The notes: a model not told the origin generated them from the sequence alone. A stretch of DNA of 64,000 nt from Mycobacterium sp. ITM-2016-00317 (GCF_002968295.1 NZ_CP134399.1:3472001-3536000); one strand, 5' to 3'. Counted from the stretch's first letter, positions 16,501 through 26,145 are shown. Numbers and translations: made by a program.

Positions 16501-17656
16501 TCTGTGCAGCCCCACGTTCGCCGATCTGGCGGCGCGGCTGGGGTTCTCGTGTGAGACCGCGGGTGGGCTCGTCGAGCTGCGCAACCCGTTCGCGCTGGAG
16601 AACTGGACGCTGCCGGTGCTGGAGCTGACCGTCGTGGTCGGCGCGGTGCTGGCCCTGGTCTACGCGATTCGCCGGCTGCGCAGGCACAACGATCCGACCA
16701 ACATCGTGCTGTGGTTCGGCGCCATCGCCTACCTGCTCATCATCGAGCCGCCGCTGTACTTCCCCGCCGCGTTCGGCATCGCCGAGCACGTCGACACGAT
16801 GTTCGCGCACAACGTGTTCACGGTGGAGTTCCTGTGGGGCAGGCTGCCGCTCTACATCGTCGCGATCTACCCGATGATGGCCACCGTGGCGTTCGAGATC
16901 GTGCGCCGCCTCGGCGTCTTCCGCCGGTACGGCACCGTCGTCGGCGCAGTCTGCGTCGGGTTCGTCCACCACGCGTTCTACGAGATCTTCGACCACCTCG
17001 GCCCGCAGCTGCGGTGGTGGGAGTGGACGCTGGATCATCCGATGGCCCAGCCGTTCTTCGACTCGGTGCCGTTGCCCAGTGTGGTGGTGTTCGCGACGCT
17101 GTGGCCGATGTCGCTGGCGCTGTGCGTGCAGTTCTTCATCGGGCGCCACGTCGAGGCGGGCCGGCAGTTCACCGGCGGACAGGTGGTGCTGCGCACCGTG
17201 GTGATCGGTCTGCTGGCCTCGATCGGCACGGCGATCCTGCCGCTGCCCGCCACCGTCGCGGGGGCCGTCTCGGGCAGCACCACGGTGGGCGGCATCGTGT
17301 ACGCCGCGGAGCTGGTCGCCATCAGCCTGGTCGCGATCCCGGTGCTGTACCTGCAGTGGCGTCGGCGCACCGAGATCGCCGCGACACCAGGCGATTCCAG
17401 CCTGCTGATCTTCGGCTACGCGGTCGCGTATCTGGTGGTGCTGGTCGCGCTGTGGGTCGCGGCGCTGCCGGCGTACCTGGGCGCGGTCGACGGCCTCACC
17501 GAAGCCGGTGACCCGATCGGCAGCCTGTGGTACACCGTCGTGTGCTTCGTGATCGCGGGGTTGAGCCTGGCCGCGGCGTGGAGCGCCGAACGCGTTCAGG
17601 ACCGCACGGCGGTGAACCAGTCGGTCAGCGTGCCGGCGAACAGCGCAGGGTCCTGA
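16493..17656 (+). CDS. Polytopic membrane protein of unknown function
   Basis: 387 residues with about nine hydrophobic helices (for example LTVVVGAVLALVYAI, VLWFGAIAYLLII, VVLVALWVAALPAYL). A conserved-looking polar patch lies between helices: GFVHHAFYEIFDHLGPQL followed by RWWEW, where the paired His and acidic residues could bind a metal or haem. I do not recognise the family. Co-translation with the upstream di-iron-like protein (8-base overlap) suggests a shared pathway, perhaps membrane lipid or terpenoid oxidation, which is a guess. Its 3' end overlaps the convergent hydrolase gene by 61 bases. Confidence 0.75.
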   Translation: MSDLCSPTFADLAARLGFSCETAGGLVELRNPFALENWTLPVLELTVVVGAVLALVYAIRRLRRHNDPTNIVLWFGAIAYLLIIEPPLYFPAAFGIAEHVDTMFAHNVFTVEFLWGRLPLYIVAIYPMMATVAFEIVRRLGVFRRYGTVVGAVCVGFVHHAFYEIFDHLGPQLRWWEWTLDHPMAQPFFDSVPLPSVVVFATLWPMSLALCVQFFIGRHVEAGRQFTGGQVVLRTVVIGLLASIGTAILPLPATVAGAVSGSTTVGGIVYAAELVAISLVAIPVLYLQWRRRTEIAATPGDSSLLIFGYAVAYLVVLVALWVAALPAYLGAVDGLTEAGDPIGSLWYTVVCFVIAGLSLAAAWSAERVQDRTAVNQSVSVPANSAGS

Positions 17657-18555
17657 GCGTGCATCGAGTGGCCCATCATCGGGAATGACCGGTAGGTGAC
17701 GGGCGCACCGCTCTTCTCGACGAGTTCGACGACGCGGGCTGCCTGACCGTCGGTGGCGGCGCCGATGAGCGAGCCGGATTCGTCGTCGAGCATCCGGAAG
17801 TGGTGGGTGAACAGCACCGGCACCTTGACCTGGCTCAGCATCTCCTGGTGGGGGCAACCAGTGGTGAAGGTGCCGCTGACGAACGCCCGTCCCCACTCGG
17901 GGTCGTACTCCTTGAGGTGCTGCGGCGGTTCCGCCGTTCCGCCGGCCAGCGCGACGTGGGCCTGCCAGCCGGCGAGCTCCGTCGGCGCCCCGGCCACGAA
18001 GCCGTCCCAGTCGCCGATGCTCCACTGGTCGCCCAGATACTTCACGTACAGCGCGAACAGCGGGCCGACGGTGGACATCAGCCCCGGGCCGATCGCCGGG
18101 TCGAGCTCGGAGCTGAAGAACGGCGGATCCTCATAGCATGCGGCCAGCACCTGGCCCGGTCCGGCGAACGCCGAGAGCCACGCGCTGAGCAGCCCGCCCG
18201 ACGACAGTCCGCTCACGAACGCGGGCCGGCCGATCACCCCGTCGAGGAACCGGACCAGATCGTTGCCGATGTTGTCCAGGGTGTACCGGTGCGGGGTGCG
18301 CGTCGATCGGCCCTGCCCGCGCAGGTCCACGGCGTGCACGTGGAAGTGCTCGGCCAGCAGGCCCATCGCGGGCTCGTAACCCCACCATGATTCGGTCTGC
18401 CCGGGGATCAGCAGCAGCGGCGGCGCGGACGCGTCCCCGGCGACGGCGTAGTTCAGCCGGACTTCGCCGGTGTCGAAGAGCTGCTCGGGATAACCGTGCC
18501 CGACGTAGGTGGAGTCCGGTGCGTGCGGACCGAAAGCGCCTGCGTACCTTCCCAT
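17596..18555 (-). CDS. Alpha/beta hydrolase
   Basis: 319 residues, no signal peptide. Family features: LLLIPGQTESWWGY oxyanion region, VDLRGQGRS, nucleophile elbow GLSSGG near residue 117, and a late His in MMGHSMHAQDP near residue 298. The catalytic triad thus looks complete. The substrate could be an ester, epoxide or lactone. The 3' end overlaps the convergent membrane protein gene by 61 bases, which is long for a genuine overlap, but both C-termini look natural. Confidence 0.85.
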   Translation of the reverse strand: MGRYAGAFGPHAPDSTYVGHGYPEQLFDTGEVRLNYAVAGDASAPPLLLIPGQTESWWGYEPAMGLLAEHFHVHAVDLRGQGRSTRTPHRYTLDNIGNDLVRFLDGVIGRPAFVSGLSSGGLLSAWLSAFAGPGQVLAACYEDPPFFSSELDPAIGPGLMSTVGPLFALYVKYLGDQWSIGDWDGFVAGAPTELAGWQAHVALAGGTAEPPQHLKEYDPEWGRAFVSGTFTTGCPHQEMLSQVKVPVLFTHHFRMLDDESGSLIGAATDGQAARVVELVEKSGAPVTYRSFPMMGHSMHAQDPALFAGTLTDWFTAVRS

Positions 18556-18578
18556 GAAATCAGAGTGTCACACGGCTA

Positions 18579-18974
18579 TCACGACTCTGGAGGCTTGACC
18601 GCGAGCACCGGCTTCGGGCACTCCAGGATCACCTTCTGCGCGACGCTGCCGAGCAGCAGCTTGCCCACCGGGTTGCGGTGCCGGATACCGACGACGAGCA
18701 GCTCGGCGTCGGTGCGGCGCACCACGTCCAGCAGTTCCTCGGCCGGGTCGACACCGACCGGTTGGAGCAGTTCGTAGACCACGCCGCACTCGTCGAGGCG
18801 CATCTGCACGTCCTGTGCCTCGGCGTCACCGGCGAACCGCGCGTCGACGTAGGACTCCCCGGAGGTCGCATTGACGACCACCAGACCGGTGTCGCGCAGC
18901 TTGGCCTCGGCGATGCCGTGCTCGAGCGCGGCGTGCCCGAACGGGTCCGCGGTGTATCCGACGATGATCGTCAT
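18579..18974 (-). CDS. Universal stress protein (UspA family)
   Basis: 131 residues starting at ATG 18974, which overlaps the tctA stop by 4 bases. Features: [17 protein letters not shown] at the N-terminus and the ATP-binding type ending [18 protein letters not shown] (G-x2-G-x9-G-S like). It is a single-domain Usp. Its place as the last gene of a tricarboxylate transporter operon, with translational coupling, suggests a link to transport activity or energy status. Confidence 0.9.
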   Translation of the reverse strand: MTIIVGYTADPFGHAALEHGIAEAKLRDTGLVVVNATSGESYVDARFAGDAEAQDVQMRLDECGVVYELLQPVGVDPAEELLDVVRRTDAELLVVGIRHRNPVGKLLLGSVAQKVILECPKPVLAVKPPES

Positions 18975-20512
18975 GAGTGCGATGCCTTCTCTCTCTGGTC
19001 CTTGTCGTCCTCGACGATCAGCAGCGTCTCCTCGCTGCGGTGCATGAGGCGCAGCACCAGCGGGGCCAGCAGCAGCAGAGCCATCAGCACGTAGGTGACG
19101 ATCGCGACGGGTTCGGTGAACAGGCTGCTCCACTCGCCGCCGCCGAGCTGCAGGCTCTGCCGCAGCTGGCGCTCGATGCGCGGCCCCAGGATGACGCCGA
19201 TGATCAACGGCAGCACCGGAAGTCCGAAGCGGCGCATCATCAGGCCCATCAAGCCGAAGATCAGCAGCAGTACCAGGTCCAGGGGCTGCAGGTTGACCGC
19301 GAACGCACCGAGGGTGGCGAAGAACAGGATCCCCGCGTAGAGGTACGGCCGCGGAGTGCGCAGCAGTTTGGCCCACAGTGGCGCCAACGGCAGATTCAGT
19401 GCGAGCAGCAGGAAGTTGCCGATGAACAAGCTGGCGATCAGCGTCCAGATCAGCAGCGGTTCCTTGTCGAACAGCGTGGGGCCGGGCTGGATCCCGTAGG
19501 ACACGAACGCCGTCAGCATCACCGCGGCGGTGGCGTTGGTCGGCAGACCCAGGGAAAGCATGGGCACCAATGTGCCTGCGGCCGAGGCGTTGTTCGCGGC
19601 CTCGGGGCCTGCGACGCCTTCGATGGCGCCCTTGCCGAAGTCCTCGGGATGCTTGCTCAGCCTCTTCTCGGTGATGTAGCTCAGGAACGTCGGCAGCTCC
19701 GCGCCGCCGGCGGGCAGCGCACCGAACGGAAACCCGTACGCGGTTCCGCGCAGCCACGGCTTCCAGGAACGCTTCCAGTCGTCCTTGCCCATCCACGGCC
19801 GACCGACCGGGATGACCTGGACCGGCCGCCGCCGCAGATGCGCGGCGACCCACAGCGCCTCACCGAGGGCGAACACCGCCACCGCGATGACGACGATGTC
19901 GATGCCGTCCGACAGCAGCGGCAGACCGAAGGTGGCGCGCGGCTGGCCGGTCAGTGAGTCGATGCCGACGACACCGATCGCCAGGCCGAGAAGGAGCGAG
20001 ATCACGCCGCGCATCTTCGACGAACCCAGCACCGCGGTCACCGCGACGAGGGCGAACAACATGATCGCCAGGTAGGACGGCGCACCGAGGGTGACCGCGA
20101 ACCGGGAGATCGCGGGCGCGAACGCGGCCAGCAGCGTGGTACCGATGGCACCGGCGACGAACGACCCGATGGCAGCCGTGGCCAGCGCCTGCGCGGCTCG
20201 GCCGGCTTTGGCCATCTTGTTGCCCTCCAGCGCGGTGATCACCGACGAGGACTCCCCCGGGGTGTTCAGCAGAATCGACGTCGTCGAACCGCCGTACATG
20301 CCGCCGTAGAAGATGCCGGCGAACATGATGAACGCCGCGCTCGGACTGACGTTGTAGGTGATCGGCAGCAGCAACGCGACCGTCATCGCCGGGCCGATGC
20401 CCGGCAGCACGCCGACCGCCGTGCCGAGCAGGACGCCGATCACGGCGTACATCAGATTCGTCGGCGTCGCCGCCTCGGCGAACCCCTGAAGGAGCCAGTT
20501 GAAATTCTCCAT
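18971..20512 (-). CDS. tctA: Tripartite tricarboxylate transporter, large permease subunit
   Basis: 513 residues, about 11-12 membrane helices. Diagnostic TctA motifs: [19 protein letters not shown] near residue 35, [18 protein letters not shown] near residue 70, and in the second half [15 protein letters not shown]. It forms the channel part of a TctABC secondary transporter for citrate or a related carboxylate, driven by the ion gradient. Its ATG is two bases from the tctB stop. The C-terminus has an extra charged tail ([13 protein letters not shown]). Confidence 0.95.
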   Translation of the reverse strand: MENFNWLLQGFAEAATPTNLMYAVIGVLLGTAVGVLPGIGPAMTVALLLPITYNVSPSAAFIMFAGIFYGGMYGGSTTSILLNTPGESSSVITALEGNKMAKAGRAAQALATAAIGSFVAGAIGTTLLAAFAPAISRFAVTLGAPSYLAIMLFALVAVTAVLGSSKMRGVISLLLGLAIGVVGIDSLTGQPRATFGLPLLSDGIDIVVIAVAVFALGEALWVAAHLRRRPVQVIPVGRPWMGKDDWKRSWKPWLRGTAYGFPFGALPAGGAELPTFLSYITEKRLSKHPEDFGKGAIEGVAGPEAANNASAAGTLVPMLSLGLPTNATAAVMLTAFVSYGIQPGPTLFDKEPLLIWTLIASLFIGNFLLLALNLPLAPLWAKLLRTPRPYLYAGILFFATLGAFAVNLQPLDLVLLLIFGLMGLMMRRFGLPVLPLIIGVILGPRIERQLRQSLQLGGGEWSSLFTEPVAIVTYVLMALLLLAPLVLRLMHRSEETLLIVEDDKDQREKASHS

Positions 20513-21028
20513 CTACAGAATCCCATCCAAGATGCCTGCGGGCAGCGGAATTCCGAGCCCGGAGTAGAACGCGTAGAAGCTGGCGATTCCCAGTACGGCG
20601 CCGATGGCGAAGTTGCGCACGTAGTGCCTGCTGCCCAGAACGGTTGCGCACCCGCCGAAGAACAACGCGCTCGCGATGGTCCAGCCGAGCGGCTCGACGA
20701 GCACGATCAGCAGGATGAACAGTCCGACGAGGAGACCGACGGTGCGCCAGTCGCTGGGCATGTCGGGGTCGATGTCCTCCCCCGCGTCGGCCTCACCCCT
20801 CAGCCCGCGCGGGATGGCCACCGCCAGGACCACGGCCATCACCAGCAGGCCGGCCCCGATGACGATCGGAAAGAACCGTGGCCCGACGGGATCGACCTCG
20901 GCGTATCCGCCGGGCATGGACAGCGCGTCGTAGACGAGGAACGCGCCGACCGCGACCATGACGGCGCAGACGATGTACTGCGCGTAATCGGGCGTGGCCT
21001 TCTCGTCGGTGTCAACCTCGGTGCTCAT
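20513..21028 (-). CDS. tctB: Tripartite tricarboxylate transporter, small membrane subunit
   Basis: 171 residues, four hydrophobic helices, typical of TctB. The ATG at 21028 overlaps the tctC stop (ATGA), which fixes the start over a longer frame beginning at 21151. The motif DPVGPRFFPIVIGAGLL near residue 45 is characteristic of the family. It works with TctA; mechanism unclear in the family generally. Confidence 0.92.
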   Translation of the reverse strand: MSTEVDTDEKATPDYAQYIVCAVMVAVGAFLVYDALSMPGGYAEVDPVGPRFFPIVIGAGLLVMAVVLAVAIPRGLRGEADAGEDIDPDMPSDWRTVGLLVGLFILLIVLVEPLGWTIASALFFGGCATVLGSRHYVRNFAIGAVLGIASFYAFYSGLGIPLPAGILDGIL

Positions 21029-22008
21029 ACCAGCCCCAGATCTGTCAGCGTCGACTCGACGCGCTGGTCTTGTTCTTGGAGGAAGCTCTCGAATTCCGGG
21101 CCGGTCATGAAGGCATCCGTCCAACCGTTCTTCACCAGCGCCTCCTTCCACGCGTCGGTGGCATGCAGTTCTTCCAGGATCTTGACCATCGCGGCTCGGT
21201 CGTCATCTGAAATGCCCGGTGGTGCAAGCACTCCGCGCCAGTTGGTGAAGGTCAGATCGATCCCCGACTCCTTCAGCGTCGGTGCGTCGACACCTTCGAC
21301 GCGCTCGTCACCGGACACCGCGAGCACGCGTACCTGGCCGGCCTCTATCTGGTCGACGTACTCGCCGAGGCCGGACGTGCCCGCAGCGATCTTGTTGCCC
21401 AGCAAGGCCGTGAGCAGGTCGCCACCGCCGTCGTAGGAGATGAAGTTGACCTTCGTCGGGTCGATGCCTGCGGCTTTGGCCGTCTCCATCGGGAACAGGT
21501 GGTCGGGGCCGCCGGGATTGGAGCCACCGCCGACGGTGACTTTCGCGGGATCGGCTTTCCACGCGGCGACGAAGTCCTGCACCGTTTGGAACGGCGAGTC
21601 GGCCGGAACCAGGATGCCCTCCTGCTCCTCGACCATCTTGGCCAGCGCGGTGGCGTCGGACGCGCGGGCGGTGGAGCCGTTGGTGAAGACCGCGCCGACG
21701 ACGCCGAGCCCCATCATCATCATCAGGTCGCCGTTGCCGCGTTCGTTCATCAGACGCGCCATCGCGACGGTGCCGCCGGCGCCGATGACGTTGAACACCT
21801 CGACGCGCCCGGTGATCTCTTCGTCCTCCATGATCTTGACAGCGGTGCGCGCGGTGAGGTCGTATCCACCGCCGGGGCTGTTGGGCACCATCATGCGAAG
21901 GCGGTGCAGGCCGGTCTCCTCGCCGCGGGTGACCCCGCAGGCCGAGAGCAAGAGCGTGGCGATCATGGCGATGACCACGCCCACGATCGTCCGGCGCCGT
22001 GCGAACAT
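21025..22008 (-). CDS. tctC: Tripartite tricarboxylate transporter substrate-binding lipoprotein
   Basis: 327 residues from ATG 22008, which has GGGGA just upstream; an ATG at 22023 adds five residues. The signal peptide ends in LLLSAC, a lipobox, so the protein should be anchored outside the membrane. Bug/TctC features: MVPNSPGGGYDLTAR, NVIGAGGTVAMARL, FISYDGGGDLLTALLGNKI, NWRGVLAPPGI. These bind small carboxylates; whether citrate, tartrate or other cannot be decided. First gene of tctC-tctB-tctA-usp, divergent from the sensor kinase gene. Confidence 0.93.
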   Translation of the reverse strand: MFARRRTIVGVVIAMIATLLLSACGVTRGEETGLHRLRMMVPNSPGGGYDLTARTAVKIMEDEEITGRVEVFNVIGAGGTVAMARLMNERGNGDLMMMMGLGVVGAVFTNGSTARASDATALAKMVEEQEGILVPADSPFQTVQDFVAAWKADPAKVTVGGGSNPGGPDHLFPMETAKAAGIDPTKVNFISYDGGGDLLTALLGNKIAAGTSGLGEYVDQIEAGQVRVLAVSGDERVEGVDAPTLKESGIDLTFTNWRGVLAPPGISDDDRAAMVKILEELHATDAWKEALVKNGWTDAFMTGPEFESFLQEQDQRVESTLTDLGLV

Positions 22009-22058
22009 GTCGTCCCCAATCACTTGGTGGTGATGCTCAGCAATACTGGACCCCGACA

Positions 22059-22072
22059 GTGACCTACGTCAC
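22059..22072. promoter_or_regulatory. Inverted repeat between tctC and the CitA-like kinase gene
   Basis: GTGAC-CTAC-GTCAC is a perfect 5+5 repeat located between the divergent transporter and two-component operons, about 50 bases from tctC and 23 from the kinase start. The response regulator encoded downstream is the obvious candidate to bind it. Confidence 0.45.
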
Positions 22073-22094
22073 CTATGTGAACGCAAAGGAAGTA

Positions 22095-23744
22095 TTGGTC
22101 ATTAAGAACACGAGGTCAGCGGTCACGGGCCTGATGCGGGGACGCAGCCTCGCCGGGCAGTTCCTGGCGTTCCAGCTGGTGGTCGTCGCGGTGGTGCTCG
22201 TCGCCGTCGCCGGGGTGTCGGTGGCCCAGTCCGAGGGCGAGTTCCGTGAGGTGCGGGGCCAGCGGATGATCGCCGTCGCCGAGAACATGGCCTCGACGCC
22301 GATCGTGCGCGAGCGCACCGAACAGCATCCGGCCGACCCGTTCGTCGCCCGCACGCTGGCACCGGAGGTGGACCGCGCCGTCGCATTGTCCGGCGCCACC
22401 CTGGCCGAGATCCTGGGCCCCGACGGCACCGTGCGGGTGTCCTCGGATCCGTCGCGCGGCGGCGCCCGGGTCGACCTCGGGCCCAGCCGCGCCGACGAGG
22501 GCCGCGCCTGGTTCGGCGATGCCGACATCGACGCCACGCACAGCCTGGTCGGCCAGGTGCCGATCCTGTCCACTGACGGGCAGGTGCTGGCGGTCGCGTC
22601 GGTGAGCGAGGCGTACCCGTCGATCTGGGCCCTGCTCAGCGGCGCAGGCGAAGGCCTGCTGCTCTATCTCGGGCTGGGCGCGGTGCTGGGCCTGGTCGCG
22701 TCATGGCTGCTGTCCCGCCGGATCAAGCGGCACACGCGGGGCCTGGAGGTGGCCGAGATCGCCAGCCTGGCCGACCACCGCGAGGCTCTGCTGCACAGCA
22801 TCCGGGAAGGGGTGATCGCGGTGAACAACGACGGCGAGATCACCCTGCTCAACGACGGGGCGCGGGTCCTGCTCGGGGTACCCGAGGGCGTGGTCGGGCG
22901 GCGGGTGGACACCGTCGGGATCGACCCGGCGGTGGTGTCGTTCCTCGCGGACGGCGAGGACGGCGAGGATCCCGGTGCGGCCGGGGACACGGTGATCGCG
23001 ACCAGGACGCGGGTGCTGACGTTGAGCAGGCGGCCCGCGACCAGTCAGGGCCGGCGGATCGGCACGGTGATCACGATGCGCGACAGCACCGAACTCGCTG
23101 CGCTGCAAGGCCAGTTGTCGTCCCACAAGAGCGTCACCGACACGCTGCGGGCACAGACCCACGAGTTCGCCAACCAGCTGCACACGATCTCCGGTCTCGT
23201 GCAGCTGGGCGAGTACGATGCCGTGCGTGATCTGGTGGGCACGTTGACCCGGCGGCGCGCCGAGATCAGCGACGCGGTGACGCAACGCATCTCCGATCCC
23301 GCGGTCGCGGCGCTGCTGATCGCCAAGACGTCGCTGGCCGCCGAGAGCGGTGTCTCCCTGTCCCTGGACCCGCAGTCGCACCTGGCGGTTCTCGACCCCG
23401 CGCTGGCGACCGACGTGATCACGTTGCTGGGCAACCTGATCGACAACGCCGTGGACGTGTCGGTGGGCGCGCCGAACGCGCAGGTGACGGTGTGCATCGA
23501 CGACCGCGACGGGCTGGCGATCTCGGTGCTCGACTCCGGACCCGGTGTGCCCGAACATCTTCGGGAGGCCATCTTCGCCCGCGGTGTCACCTCCAAGCCC
23601 GAGGTCCCCGGGGGCCGTGGCATCGGCCTGGCGCTGGTGCGCCTGGTGACCGCACAGCACGGCGGCACGATCGAGGTGGACGATGGGCCCGGCGGCGGGG
23701 CCCGGTTCCTGGTGCGGCTGCAGGCGGTGTCGCACCATGCGTGA
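22095..23744 (+). CDS. CitA/DcuS-type sensor histidine kinase
   Basis: 549 residues from TTG 22095, chosen because AAAGGA lies 4 bases upstream; a GTG at 22077 (555 aa) is possible. Layout: N-terminal helix (FLAFQLVVVAVVLVAVAGV), extracellular sCache/PAS-like sensor to about residue 180, second helix near 190, a cytoplasmic PAS (EGVIAVNNDGEITLLNDGA), the H-box LRAQTHEFANQLHTISGL with His near 356, and an HATPase with N box NLIDNAVDV and G boxes DSGPGVP and GGRGIGLAL. This family senses extracellular C4- or tricarboxylates, fitting the divergent tct operon. The response regulator gene overlaps its end by 8 bases. Confidence 0.92.
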   Translation: MVIKNTRSAVTGLMRGRSLAGQFLAFQLVVVAVVLVAVAGVSVAQSEGEFREVRGQRMIAVAENMASTPIVRERTEQHPADPFVARTLAPEVDRAVALSGATLAEILGPDGTVRVSSDPSRGGARVDLGPSRADEGRAWFGDADIDATHSLVGQVPILSTDGQVLAVASVSEAYPSIWALLSGAGEGLLLYLGLGAVLGLVASWLLSRRIKRHTRGLEVAEIASLADHREALLHSIREGVIAVNNDGEITLLNDGARVLLGVPEGVVGRRVDTVGIDPAVVSFLADGEDGEDPGAAGDTVIATRTRVLTLSRRPATSQGRRIGTVITMRDSTELAALQGQLSSHKSVTDTLRAQTHEFANQLHTISGLVQLGEYDAVRDLVGTLTRRRAEISDAVTQRISDPAVAALLIAKTSLAAESGVSLSLDPQSHLAVLDPALATDVITLLGNLIDNAVDVSVGAPNAQVTVCIDDRDGLAISVLDSGPGVPEHLREAIFARGVTSKPEVPGGRGIGLALVRLVTAQHGGTIEVDDGPGGGARFLVRLQAVSHHA

Positions 23745-24402
23745 CGTCCTGGTCGTCGACGACGACTTCATGGTCGCCGAGATACACCGCCGGTTCGTGG
23801 ACCGGGTGCACGGGTTCCGCGCCGTCGGCGTCGCCCGCAACGGCGCCGAGGCGCTGGCCGCGACCAGGGAGCTACGGCCCCAGCTGATCCTGCTCGACGT
23901 GTACCTGCCCGACATGACCGGCCTGGAGGTGTTGCAGCGCTTGCGTTCTGAACGTGACCGGGTGGACGTCATCATGATCACCGCGGCGCGTGAGCTCGAC
24001 ACCGTCCGCGGCGCGCTCGACGGCGGCGCCGCGGACTACCTGATCAAGCCGTTCGAGTTTCCCCAGCTGGAGGCCAAACTGCAGGCCTACGCCACGCGGG
24101 CGGACGCGCTGCTGTCGGCGAGCGGGGCCGACCAGTCGTTGATCGACTCGCTGTTCGGCGCACCGCAACCCGCACCGGCCAAGGTGCTGCCCAAGGGCCT
24201 CGGCGCCGAGACCGGTGAACTGGTTTTGGCCGCCGTGCGCGACGCAGGCGAGGTGTCGGCCGCCGAATGCGCTGACCTGGTGGGGATCTCACGGGTCAGT
24301 GCGCGGCGTTATCTGGAGCACTACCTGAGCGTCGGCGCGCTGGAGCTCCGGCTGCAGTACGGGGTGGGCCGGCCGGAACGCCGCTACCGGATCACCGGCT
24401 AG
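23737..24402 (+). CDS. CitB/DcuR-type response regulator
   Basis: 221 residues. Receiver domain with acidic pocket VVDDDFMVAE, phospho-acceptor Asp54 in LLDVYLPDMTG, and Lys in LIKPFEF. The C-terminal part (VSAAECADLVGISRVSARRYLEHY) is the winged/HTH domain of the CitB subfamily. It should activate the divergent tctCBA-usp operon when its partner kinase senses carboxylates; the GTGAC repeat at 22059-22072 is a candidate site. The stop overlaps that of the convergent esterase by 4 bases. Confidence 0.93.
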   Translation: MRDVLVVDDDFMVAEIHRRFVDRVHGFRAVGVARNGAEALAATRELRPQLILLDVYLPDMTGLEVLQRLRSERDRVDVIMITAARELDTVRGALDGGAADYLIKPFEFPQLEAKLQAYATRADALLSASGADQSLIDSLFGAPQPAPAKVLPKGLGAETGELVLAAVRDAGEVSAAECADLVGISRVSARRYLEHYLSVGALELRLQYGVGRPERRYRITG

Positions 24403-25409
24403 CGCATCGGGTGGCGTCTGGCGAAATGCCACGCGAGCTCGCTGGCGGCAGGGCCGGACCGATCGGTGAACAGTCCCTCCCCCGCCGGGCCCGGATAGGC
24501 GTGCCCCATACCCTCGACGAGATACGACTCGACCACCGTTTCACCCTGCGGGGTCGACAGCGCACTGCGGGTGTAGGCGTGTCGGCCCGAATCCGCGGGC
24601 ACGGTCTCGTGCTCTTCGGCCAGTGCCAGGCTGTTGTTCAGCAACCCGTCGTCCACCAGGTCGTGCACCGCGCTCCAGTGCGCGACGAGCCTGGTGGCCA
24701 CCGTCGGTGGAACCACATCGTCGGTCGTCCCCTGGACGACGAGCAGCGGCACCCGGCGGGCCCGTTCACCCATTTGGGCCCATGCCTGGCGCGCGGTGTA
24801 CTCCGGCGGGGTGGTGCCGGGATCGTCGGGATCGACCTGGTTCAAGCCGTACTCGCCGCCGGCGACCGACGTGACGGTCGCGAACACGTCGGGAAAGGTC
24901 GCCCCGAGGATCACCGCGGTGCCCGCACCGGACGAGGCGCCGACGACGTGCACCTGATCCGGATCCGCGTGGTAGTCCGCGACGACCTGCCGGGCCACGC
25001 CGGCGAGCAGAGCAAGTTCTCCCCCGTGCCGGTGCTGCTGTCGGGGGTCGGCCGAGTTCCAGCAGTTGAGGGTGTTCTGAAACATCCGCTGGGTCGGGTA
25101 CACGACGATGAACGCCTCACGGTCGGCGAGGCTGTTGAACTGCGTCGTGGCCTTCATCGAGTTCCACCCGAATCCGGTCATCGCACAACCGTGGATCGCC
25201 ATCACCACCGGGAGCCTGGCGGTGCCGTCGTACTGGGGCGGCAGGTGGACCTGGTATCGCTGGCGGTCGCCGTCGAGGCTGTACACGTGGTTGCGGTCGC
25301 CGTGCTGCATCCACCACGGCAGGCCGAACTGGACGACGGCGGTGCCGGTTACCGCTGCGGCGACGACGATCGCGAGAACCCGGGACACGATCCGGAGCCG
25401 GCGGGTCAC
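24399..25409 (-). CDS. Membrane-anchored esterase, PHB depolymerase/feruloyl esterase-like
   Basis: 336 residues from GTG 25409, which overlaps the permease stop (GTGA); longer frames upstream are inside the permease gene. An N-terminal helix (RVLAIVVAAAVTGTAVVQF) would anchor or export it. Catalytic features of the LpqC/PHB-depolymerase clan: VVMAIHGCAMTGFGWN, nucleophile VVGASSGAGTAV, and a late His in VEGMGHAYPG. Cys residues in HGCAM and TLNCWN suggest a disulfide, consistent with export. Substrate unknown. Co-transcription with an ABC-2 exporter hints at modification of an exported ester compound. Confidence 0.85.
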   Translation of the reverse strand: MTRRLRIVSRVLAIVVAAAVTGTAVVQFGLPWWMQHGDRNHVYSLDGDRQRYQVHLPPQYDGTARLPVVMAIHGCAMTGFGWNSMKATTQFNSLADREAFIVVYPTQRMFQNTLNCWNSADPRQQHRHGGELALLAGVARQVVADYHADPDQVHVVGASSGAGTAVILGATFPDVFATVTSVAGGEYGLNQVDPDDPGTTPPEYTARQAWAQMGERARRVPLLVVQGTTDDVVPPTVATRLVAHWSAVHDLVDDGLLNNSLALAEEHETVPADSGRHAYTRSALSTPQGETVVESYLVEGMGHAYPGPAGEGLFTDRSGPAASELAWHFARRHPMR

Positions 25410-26125
25410 CGTCGCGGTTCCCACCGGAACAGCGTCGCGGCCAGCACGGTCGCCGCCGCCACCCAGGCCAGCGTCGGCACCAGCAGCAACGCGGATTCCG
25501 TCACGGGCACGCCTCCGTTCCACGCGTCGAGGATCATCTCGGTCGCGGCGCCCCCGGGCAGCAGCCGCTTGAGCACCGCCATGTCCTCGGTTCCGGTGAT
25601 GCCAACCCAGCTCGCCACCGCGATGATTCCCAGACTCAACGGCAAGGTGGTGACCTGCGCGTGTTCGGGTGACCGGGTGACCCCTGCAGTGGCCACGCCC
25701 AGGGCGAGCATCATCGCCGACGTCGAAATCACGGCCGCCGCCAGCAGCGGTACGTCCGAAGGCGCACCGCTGATCGCGGCGAACACCGCCAGGATGACGG
25801 TCACCTGCAGCAGCGAGATCACGGCGACGGGCAGCATCAGCCCGCCGAGGATCGCCGGGTCCCCGGCCGCGGTCGAACGCAGCCGCTTCAGGAACAGACT
25901 CTGCCGTCGGGCGGCCAGGGTGGTCACCGTCGCGGCGTAGAGGGTGAACGCACCGATGGTGAAGACGATGACCGCACCGATGTAGCCGAGGCTGCCGATC
26001 GACGCGAACAGGTCGCGGTAGTGGATGAAGAACGCGCTGACCGCCACCGGCATCAGGACGCTGGTGACCAGCACGGCGCGGTTGCGGAGAAGTTGTCGCA
26101 GCTCACTTCCGGCGATGGTGAGCAT
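25406..26125 (-). CDS. ABC-2 type exporter permease
   Basis: 239 residues from ATG 26125, preceded by AAGGGG at 5 bases, a strong site; longer frames are not needed. Six hydrophobic segments in the usual ABC-2 order (for example LGYIGAVIVFTIGAFTLYAA and LPLSLGIIAVASWVGI). It pairs with the ATPase encoded immediately upstream. The substrate is likely a drug, lipid or antimicrobial compound, inferred from the family and from the divergent NarL-type two-component system. Confidence 0.9.
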   Translation of the reverse strand: MLTIAGSELRQLLRNRAVLVTSVLMPVAVSAFFIHYRDLFASIGSLGYIGAVIVFTIGAFTLYAATVTTLAARRQSLFLKRLRSTAAGDPAILGGLMLPVAVISLLQVTVILAVFAAISGAPSDVPLLAAAVISTSAMMLALGVATAGVTRSPEHAQVTTLPLSLGIIAVASWVGITGTEDMAVLKRLLPGGAATEMILDAWNGGVPVTESALLLVPTLAWVAAATVLAATLFRWEPRR

Positions 26126-26145
26126 CCGAACCCCTTCTGTGGTGG

